A DNA stretch of 64,000 nucleotides. Origin: Coniochaeta sp. PMI_546. Lineage: Eukaryota > Ascomycota > Sordariomycetes > Coniochaetales > Coniochaetaceae. The stretch is from NCBI GenBank assembly GCA_021432605.1, contig MU271148.1, forward strand, positions 1,123,362 to 1,187,361, given 5' to 3'. Position numbers and translations under genes: made by a program. Position 1 is the first letter of the stretch; every line of letters begins with the position of its first letter. The notes beneath the pieces were generated by a model. It was not told where the DNA came from. It made no database searches and saw nothing but the letters and a program-made list of their open reading frames with translations. Of this stretch, positions 57,064 to 64,000 are shown one piece after another.

Positions 57064-58687
57064 ATGGCGACTACAGAAAAGACCTTCTATTTCGTTGATG
57101 GTATAGCAGCCGACAGAGCTTCCAAGAAGCTCATGCGCCGGCATGTCATGAAGGGCAAGAATGCGGGCAAGACGTTTCACAGGCCATCCCGGGTAGCCGT
57201 AGAAAAGGCGAGGCGGCTGGCGGCCCTTGAGAGACCTGGTGCTCTTCCCCATCAAAGTTTTGATCAGGAGGGACGTTACGCCTACTGGATGCGTCTGTCC
57301 GAGAGGAGGGAAATACGGAGCATCGAGAATGTGATCCTCCCCTTTTCGCTGCCAGTGGAAGTAACGCCAAAGTCACTCATGGTCATCAATCAGTGTAAGC
57401 AAGACCTCAATATGTCTGCTCACACCAAAACACCATTGCAAAGTTATGCTGACACTTCATTGCGAAGTCTTTGGCCAGGTTGTGGATCGAATATATCCAG
57501 TCTGCCTGAGAATATCGCCGCACGAGATGAAACTCATGTGGATACGCGTCCTGTCCTTGGACGCTGAAGGTAAGGCTCTGCAGCAGATGAACGACGGTTC
57601 TTGGTTGCATCCTGACTCGCATCACTAGCATACAAGTGTAGCATGTATATGATGCAAGCATCTAACGAACTCTTTCTCGGCAATGGCGAGTCCTCGCCAA
57701 CCGCCCTGTATCACATATCTCAGACCCTGGTCGCGGTCAACAAACGACTCCAGAGCAACGAGGCCTTGTCAGACTCCACCGTTGCCATCATAATATCACT
57801 GGTACATCAAGAGCAAATGCGAAATCGACAAGCTGATGCGCAAATTCACTTCAAGGGACTTGCGAAGATTGTTGAGTTGCGGGGTGGTCTTGACGGAATG
57901 CATGCTGAGGGCGACCCTCTTCTTCCGGCGAAGCTGTGCAAGTAAGTATCTCACGTTTCATCTACCCAGGTTCATAGTCTGACCCCTGGTACGAAGAACA
58001 GATGTTTTGTTTGCCCTTCGCTATGGAGGATCCACGCTATTCTTTCAAGACCGCATGTCGGACGTTCGGAAGAAATTGGCCGCGAAAGGGATAAACTTTG
58101 ATGGCAACTCGGACGCAACCACTTGCTCCCCCGACAATTCAATAGATCCAGATCTCGAAAGAGCATGGCGAGGTGCAGTGGCGGTTTCTCACTTGTTCAA
58201 CAACGACTTGCGCAATTGTACGCTCGATTGCCTGTCTTTCATCGCCATAACCACCTCAATATTCTACCGCCTGCTGCGATTCAGTGCATTAAGCGAGTCA
58301 CCACCTGAATCTGCCGTACACGCGGCATATCACATCGGCACACTCGTCTTCGCGATGACGATGCTAGCACAGCGAGGTCGTAGACAGATCATCAAGTGCG
58401 ACCTCATCTTCCAGAGACTGAGAGCTGTTCTCGAGAGCGGCCTAGACGCGTGTGATGATGAGCTGGTCTTGTGGGTGACCGTGATGGGTGGCATCTGGGT
58501 AGCCGACGACGGCGACAGTGAGTGGTTCGATTCACGCATACGTGCCCTGGCCGAGAGACTAGACCTTAACAGTTGGGAGGCGGCCCGGAAATCTCTCTAC
58601 AGATTCCCCTGGATAGATGGTCTTCACGATGAGCCAGGTCGCGAATTGTGGGATAGGAAAACCCAGGGCATTAGACGCCATCACTAG
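57064..58687 (+). CDS. fungal transcription-factor-domain protein without zinc cluster, 478 aa
   Basis: Exons are 57064-57394, 57468-57569, 57629-57941 and 57997-58687; introns are 55-73 nt. The N-terminus MATTEKTFYFVDGI followed by KKLMRRHVMKGKNAGKTFHRPSR is the basic module found at the start of a large ascomycete family of Zn2Cys6-like regulators that often lack the Cys cluster. The rest (FGQVVDRIYPV, STVAIIISLVHQEQMRN, FKGLAKIVELRGG, FDSRIRALAERLDLNSWE) fits the helical fungal-specific regulatory domain. No zinc-binding Cys pattern is present, so DNA binding would rely on the basic N-terminus or a partner. Probably nuclear; target unknown. Confidence 0.8.
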
Positions 58688-58777
58688 GAGCAACATCCGT
58701 CTATTCAATATTACTATCGCATGTTATAGCATCAACGACCGTTTGATGTGAGACCCCTTGGCCGGGTTGAGATCACT

Positions 58778-59919
58778 TCACCAAGAGAAACTCGACCCGG
58801 TCACCTTCTCAGAAAACTCCCACAGCTTCTCGGCTTCTGAACTAGAAACAGCCAGGGGGTGGGCTCTTCCGCTGGGCTGGCAGTCTTCCATATAAGCCCC
58901 CCAGTTCTCACTGCCATCCTTGGCTTCGCCGACACCCTCCGCGAGCTTCGGGTCAAGCGCAGCAACCAGGCTCGTCGAGGCGCCTGCCCCGAGAGTCTTG
59001 TAGGAAATGACGCCTTTCTTGGCCATAGCCTCGATTTGCTTCAGCGTCTCCTCGGGGAAGTTCCTGGCGAGTTCGGTGACGATGACGCCCGGGTGTAAGC
59101 CGACGCTGAGGATGCCGTACTTCTCGAACAGGCGTTTGTTTGCGCCGATTCCGAAGAGGATGTTGGCAACTTTGCTGCGACCATAGCCGTCCACGGGAAT
59201 GTAGGCTCTTTCCTTGGCATCCGGGAAGCCCCATGCGCTTAGGTACTGGTAGTTTGGCTGCTCGGCCTCGGGCAGGTCCTTGTTCTTCACTTCAAAGGTC
59301 ATGTCGCTCCAGCGCATGGTTGAGACGGTCGGCGAGCGGGAGCTGACGTTGACGATTCGAGTGGCGCCCTTGGGGTTGCTCTCGGCGGCCTTGATGACCT
59401 TTGGCATGATCAGGCACGTGAAAAGCCAGTGGCCGATGTGGTTGGTCGCAAGGTGCATTTCGATCCCCTCCTTGGTTAAGGTACGCTCCTGGATGCCCAT
59501 GACGCCGGCCGTATTGACTAGGATGTCCACGGCGGGGACATTCTCCCACGATAAGAGCCTAGCTGCCGCGGCACGGACAGAGTCCTGGCTGGATAAATCG
59601 ACCTGGAGGGGGCAGTACTCCACTGCTGGGTAGTCTTTCTTCAGGGCATCGATGAAGTCCCGGATCTTACTCAGGTTGCGGCTGGCTATGATCAGACGAG
59701 CCGGAAATTGGGATGCCTGTGTATGATGATCAGTTAGGTGGGACATGGTGAGGGCCTGGTGGTACTGACGAGGGCCTGTGCGGTTGAGAAGGCGATGCCG
59801 TTGCGGTTGCCGCCGGTAACGATAATGGTCTTGCCGCGGACAACGTCAGCAAAGGCCCTGGCTACCTCAATGGCTTCGGTGTCGTGGCCAAATGTAGGAT
59901 AAGTAGTGGAAGGCGGCAT
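58778..59919 (-). CDS. short-chain dehydrogenase/reductase, 362 aa
   Basis: Exons on the minus strand are 59919-59770 and 59716-58778, with a 53-nt intron (GTCAGT..ACACAG). The Rossmann motif is TGGNRNGIA after strand KTIIV (residues about 30-42). Next come a DLSSQDS acidic region, NTAGVMG, catalytic Ser in VNVSSRSP and YGRSK (Tyr-x3-Lys), followed by the PG motif in LHPGVIVTEL. All catalytic residues are present. The shape is that of the retinol dehydrogenase/WW-oxidoreductase-like extended-helix SDRs. Cofactor is probably NADP(H), given the Arg after the Gly-rich turn and ASRN; substrate unknown. No targeting signal. Confidence 0.92.
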
Positions 59920-60751
59920 GATTAAAAGGCACAGGGCCGAAGTTGATTGTGCAATATGGCGTTGTTCTAATGTTGCGAGTACTGCGATGGTAGAAAAGCC
60001 AGCATGACAAGGAATTCGAATTTCTATAGGGACGAACCTACAAGCTACCTATTTATACTGTTTCGAGACACCACATCTGCCTCATCCGCCAGCGCTGTCT
60101 ATCACGACTCTTCTACATTCTCCAGGGCGTCTCCTGCAACACATAGCACTGGCGAGCCAATGGGAGATGTACTACTCAATCTGGTCAAGAGAAGTGGATC
60201 ACGCATAGTCTGTCGCAGTACGAATATTCCATGAGCCAATGAGAGACGTACTTCCCGATCTGGTAAGAGGAATGGCATGGCGCACCTTAGTTTGGTCCGC
60301 ATGGTGCACTTATCTCCGCAACCTTACCCGCTCATGAGGAGGGCGTAGATGAGAGTTTGAATCCGCGGACCAGCTGTGTATCGTTTCGACGAACGAGATT
60401 GACGTCGTTGCCACGGCTTCTAGATCATTTCGACCTATGTCACACTACTTTAAGGGGCTCGTGGATAAATGGCCGGATTCAGGCACTACAATCCCATGAA
60501 CAAAGTTGTCTCACAACTGTGTGGTCATCAACCACCAAGGGAGAGGCATGGAAACACCTTGACATTACCCTTACCTTATCCCATCCGCTGTTCAATGACC
60601 TGAGATGATTGATAGGTAAGCCGAGAACGGCATACTATTTCTCCTCATTGGATAGTCAAGTAACGGGAGTCCGTTGCAGCTCCAGCAGCTTGGGATTCTG
60701 ATCATCGACCATGGGCCATTCTCAAAATACTCTAATCCGGACGATAGTAAC
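59920..60751. other. intergenic region with duplicated CCAAT element
   Basis: Promoter side of the SDR gene and 5' side of a decayed gene. Apart from the diverged duplication at 60154-60274 nothing is recognised. Confidence 0.4.
60154..60274 (+). repeat. diverged direct repeat carrying CCAAT
   Basis: About 43 bp starting GAGCCAATGGGAGATGTACT at 60154 recurs at 60233 as GAGCCAATGAGAGACGTACT, followed in both by similar ATCTGGT(C)AAGAG sequence. About 80 percent identical by eye, 79 bp apart. It lies 230-350 bp upstream of the minus-strand SDR start, and both copies contain CCAAT (ATTGG on the SDR strand). Confidence 0.6.
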
Positions 60752-61764
60752 ATGACGCCGAGCCAGCAGAAGTGCATCAAGGGGTGGTCGTTCGCCATAG
60801 CCTTCCAACCTCTGTGCGAGTTCACGTGCGCACTGGGCTACTGCCCATACGGGGCGTGTGTGTGCTCGCAGATAGGTCCCAGAAAACCCTGCCCACCGAC
60901 GGCGGCACGGCCGTCAATGGCTACCCGGCCAACGGTGATGACAACTATGCCGGACTGGTAAGCAACCTCTAACGATGCCTCTTCTTGACCTGCCTGCTAA
61001 AACACCTTGTAGTGCGGATTCACGTGCGGGCTGGGCACCAAGTATTGCTCCCGGTTCTCGACGTATTGCAGCACGACGAAGCAAGCCCAGTACATCCCGT
61101 CCAGCTCGCCCTTCCCTCCTGATATCTGCCAGGCTGGCACGTCGTCGGACCCTCTCTACGCGCCCATCTGTGCCTTCACGTGCTCGTACAGATTTTGCCC
61201 TATCTCGCGTGTGACTGTACTAAGACGGGCCCGACTCCGGCACAGGCCTACGACAACACGAGCATTACGGGATATCCCAAGGCAGGCATCGCTGACCACG
61301 GCATGTGCGAATATGCCTCCACACACGGATGGTGCCCAGACATCTGTACCAACTATGTGTGGTCCAAACACCACGACTTCTTCGTGCTGGGAGACTCGTA
61401 CTCGGCCGGCAACGGTGCAGGCGAAGAACTTGGCCGCGGTAACATCTACGACAATGACACGAAGTGCCATACGACGGAACAGTCATACCCCAAGTTTTTG
61501 AGTTGTCTGGTCCAGCTGGACACCCTCCAGTTCATCTCATGCTCAGGCGCAGTCACGTACGACATGAGCCTCCCCAACCCAAACGACCAGCTCCCCCAAT
61601 TCAAGTGGCTCCAGAACTACTACCTTGGCTCGATCCCAAACCAACAGATTCCTCCCAATATCATGGGTTGGGGCACCCTTTCCATCGGCGGTAATGATGT
61701 TGGTCTCGGCGACATCGCCTATAAGTGCCTCTTCGTGGCGCCAAGTATCTGCATGGCTGCCTAG
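60752..61764 (+). pseudogene. decayed secreted protein: Cys repeats plus SGNH/GDSL hydrolase
   Basis: The readable order is MTPSQQKCIKGWSFAIAF, the Cys module LCEFTCALGYCPYGACVC, NGYPANGDDNYAGL, an intron (about 60959-61013), CGFTCGLGTKYC, the module ICAFTCSYRFCP, CEYASTHGWCPDIC, and then GDSL block FFVLGDSYSAGNGAG and block III-like SIGGNDVGLGD. The modules resemble the Cys repeats at the C-terminus of fungal GH71 and related secreted proteins. The frame shifts near 60885 and again near 61195. No signal peptide precedes it, and it ends soon after the GGND block, without the C-terminal Asp/His of SGNH enzymes. It is therefore a broken, 3'-truncated gene. Confidence 0.65.
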
Positions 61765-62119
61765 AGGTACCGTACAATTTACTGTACTGGTAAGGTACAG
61801 CACCCAGGTGCCTCAGCAGCAGGGTTGGCTGTCGGATCCCCCGGGATCCCGATGAACTAGGCTCAAGTGGTGGTGAAATCTGATCATGTATTGTCTAGAT
61901 GCCCGGCTGGCAAACGCCGGGGTACCTGATTATTTGTAGCTGGTGGTACCGGCACGTATGCGCACACGCCAGGGGTATTGGCCCAACAGTTGCTTAACCA
62001 CAAATAATTCTGCTCCAGTACGTACGTACCTTCCCTTAACGATATTTATACCCTGGGTTGGACCCGTGGCTCCTCCCCCACCAGCTCGGTTGTAGAGCGG
62101 ACTTGGAATTTTGTTAACA
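61765..62119. other. intergenic region
   Basis: It contains AGGTACCG near 61766 and several GGTACC-like palindromes, including a near-inverted GTACAATTTACTGTAC. No gene recognised. Confidence 0.4.
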
Positions 62120-63343
62120 ATGGCGCCAAACGAACCCTTTCCCGCCGAGCATTGCCAGTGGATAGTCCCTTCCACTCTACGCACTCTTCTTGAACCGTAA
62201 GTCCGAGATTCTATCAGTTAATAGGTAATTAGTTCATTTTCTCTTGCCCTCTCGATGTGAACAAGCCTAACACTCTCTGAATTGACGGTTTGCAGCCTGA
62301 TCTTAGTCGCCCTGATCGTCGCCTACCTGCCTCAGTACACGCGGACAGCGCACCATGGAACGTCAGGCATCTCGTCGCGCTGGACCCTCTGGCTGTGTCT
62401 GGCCAGCAACATGCAGCTCGCCAGTCGCCTAGCCGCCATGAGGGGCTGGTTCGGCGTGCAATGCATCCTATGGCCCCCGGGGCCATCCATCCGGGAGCCC
62501 TTCTGGTTCCATGTGTTTGGCATTCTCCTCCCGTATATCGAAGTAGCGGTGCAGTGGGCTTGCGCCATGATCTTGTCAGTGCATACCCGAGCTCGCATCC
62601 ATCATCCTCTCATCCAAGAGTCATCCAACCTATCGTGGGGACAGACTAACACAGTCTCCACCAGCCTGTACCTCTTCGTCCATCACCGCAGTGCAGATGA
62701 CTCGCATGTCCTCTCCCACCAGCCCATGGCAGCCTCTGAGGAGGCGGCCCTACCCGTCGCCAATGAGACCACGCCACTCAACAATAACAACAACAATAAC
62801 AACAACTACTACTACTCATACAACAATCCCACGGCGGCGACCTTCATCCCCTCGCACCATATTGTATCCTACGTCACCACCATCTTCATGCTCTTCGTCC
62901 CCCTTGCCCTCGTTCTCCTCTTCACCTACTTCCCTTAACCCAATCTCGACTGGGGCGGCGCCCTGTGGCAGGGCTACGTCCGCCTCGTCATACACTTTGT
63001 CTACGTCGCCATCTCGCTGCTCGCCAGCCTATACGCGGCCTACGTACAGATCGCCGATGCGCTGCAGACCCCGCCCGGCCCGCGGCCTCCGCCCGGCCTC
63101 AGCCTGTTGTCGCTAGCCCTGCAGACCGTGGTCCTGCTGGCGCTGGGCGTGCTGCAGCTCCGCGTGGTGCGCCCGGACCCGGCCTACGTGCCGCCGCCGC
63201 CGCCTCAGGATCCGATCAACCAGCCGCCTCAGACGCCCCTCCATTTGCTGTGGACATGGTTCGTCATAGAGGGGAATGTCGGGGTCAATTATCTGATCCT
63301 AGGCGTGGCGCACGCCGTTACTTTCTTAATTCGGGTTAGATAA
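62120..63343 (+). pseudogene. multi-span membrane protein interrupted by one in-frame TAA
   Basis: Exons are 62120-62196, 62296-62574 and 62665 onward. The introns are 99 nt (GTAAGT..TGCAG) and 90 nt (GTCAGT, GACTAAC, ACCAG; in-frame). The frame stops at TAA 62936-62938 after 209 aa, but continues open and plausible (LDWGGALWQGYVRLVIHFVYV and more) for 134 codons to 63343. Hydrophobic segments lie at LILVALIVAYLP, HVFGILLPYIEVAVQWACAM, TTIFMLFVPLALVLLFTYF, then VRLVIHFVYVAISLLAS, SLALQTVVLLALGVLQL and VNYLILGVAHAVTFLI. A nine-Asn tract precedes span 3. I do not know the family. The TAA could be a single C-to-T change (CAA to TAA), a read-through site or a sequence error. Confidence 0.6.
62780..62808 (+). 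repeat. AAC/AAT microsatellite coding for poly-Asn
   Basis: Nine consecutive Asn codons followed by Tyr codons inside the membrane-protein frame, in a loop between predicted spans. Likely length-variable. Confidence 0.8.
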
Positions 63344-64000
63344 GACGCCAAATCCGGCTTCTCCGACAGTCGGTCAATTGTTTAGGCTAGCTCCCGGTAC
63401 TTAGTTGTGGCTCAGATCAAAGCGGTAGGTAGCTCTGGGCCAATGACGGAATTAGGATTTGGAGAAGAGGTTCGTTTTCGTCATAACCTCTGTAGGGAAA
63501 CGGCTGGGATGCTTTGTTAGACTTCTTGCGTATTTGGGCATTTAGCGATAGGAGGAAACACGCTGTTCCTGAGAGCGGGACGGCGAATAAGCTGCTTGGG
63601 CTACCAGCACCGCGGAGTGATGTGCGAGCTGCTATTAAGGAGTATCTGGAAAACAGGGACCTGTAGGTCTATCGCATCTGTTTTCGGCGTCGCGAGATGA
63701 TGTTCATACTATAGCAAGCATATAATACACTGCTCTTACCGAAGTTGATGAATGCTGATGAGGAAGGTGTGGTCATGTTACATCGATTTCAAGCTATGGT
63801 CATGATGCAAGCTGTGGCAACTCTGTCGGAATCGTCAATACAGAAGTTCAAAGCTATAATGGCGAGGCCATTTTTCAGGTCGTCCTCTCCGTAAGCCACT
63901 CTCTATACCATTCAAACTAACCAGTTCCGCCCCCGCCCGAGCCACCACAAGCACCAGAATCGAAACAGGTACAGAGACCAGAGAAGACGGTGTCGCAAAT
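63344..64000. other. right edge, possible small coding remnant
   Basis: At about 63493-63666 a frame reads GWDALLDFLRIWAFSDRRK, ANKLLGLPAPRSD, ending EYLENRDL and TAG. It could be a last exon following an acceptor CTCTGTAG, but no first exon is convincing. Nothing else is recognised before the window ends. Confidence 0.3.

Noticed and set aside
1-64000. LTR retroelements, Polinton-like or other virus-derived elements, DNA transposons, CRISPR arrays
   Set aside because: No terminal repeats, transposase, reverse transcriptase, integrase, capsid motifs or spaced repeat arrays were seen on reading both strands.

Overview
The window is nuclear DNA of a filamentous ascomycete (Pezizomycotina, probably a sordariomycete). 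The evidence is many short introns (about 50-100 nt, GT..AG with CTRAY-type branch sites), a Zn2Cys6 regulator, MFS, GH18, GH43 and tannase genes, LysM and STAND-type genes, and gene-sized spacing with long non-coding gaps. About 25 genes or gene relics can be supported. I see no CRISPR array, rRNA, convincing tRNA, or LTR, Polinton or other virus-like element.

Layout. 0-10 kb is accessory ground: a 75-aa mini-gene, the decayed C-terminal third of an argininosuccinate synthase, a conserved hypothetical gene, a frame-broken secreted carboxylesterase, and a tandem family of three unrecognised genes (6.9-9.9 kb) that share a C-x7-C...H-x3-H finger and an LLDHVLDHF segment. 10-20 kb holds a Ser/Thr-rich secreted protein, a Zn2Cys6 factor beside a DHA2-type MFS exporter (which has a GC-AG intron), and a Rax1-like RGS membrane protein. 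22-36 kb is a secreted-enzyme block: a multi-LysM protein divergent from a 12-exon GH18 chitinase with chitin-binding modules, then GH43 and a tannase/feruloyl esterase.

37-55 kb is rich in signalling and defence-like architectures: a CorA-like membrane protein, a Fic-domain protein, a large AAA+ ATPase divergent from a STAND-like protein without a recognisable P-loop, a DAO-type FAD oxidoreductase, a HeLo-like-N/ankyrin protein with a Cys/His-rich spacer, and a relic of a second Fic gene. 56-64 kb has a luciferase-domain protein, a fungal transcription-factor-domain protein without a zinc cluster, an SDR, a decayed Cys-repeat/SGNH hydrolase gene, and a multi-spanning membrane protein interrupted by one in-frame TAA.

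How genes may work together. The LysM and chitinase genes share a roughly 1-kb divergent promoter region, an arrangement recalled from other fungi, and would act together on chitin. GH43 and tannase would act on plant polysaccharide and ester linkages. The Zn2Cys6/MFS pair could be a small regulator-exporter unit. The 40-55 kb genes resemble parts of fungal self/non-self recognition, but no partnership is shown by sequence alone. All exon structures were deduced by hand from splice consensus and frame continuity.
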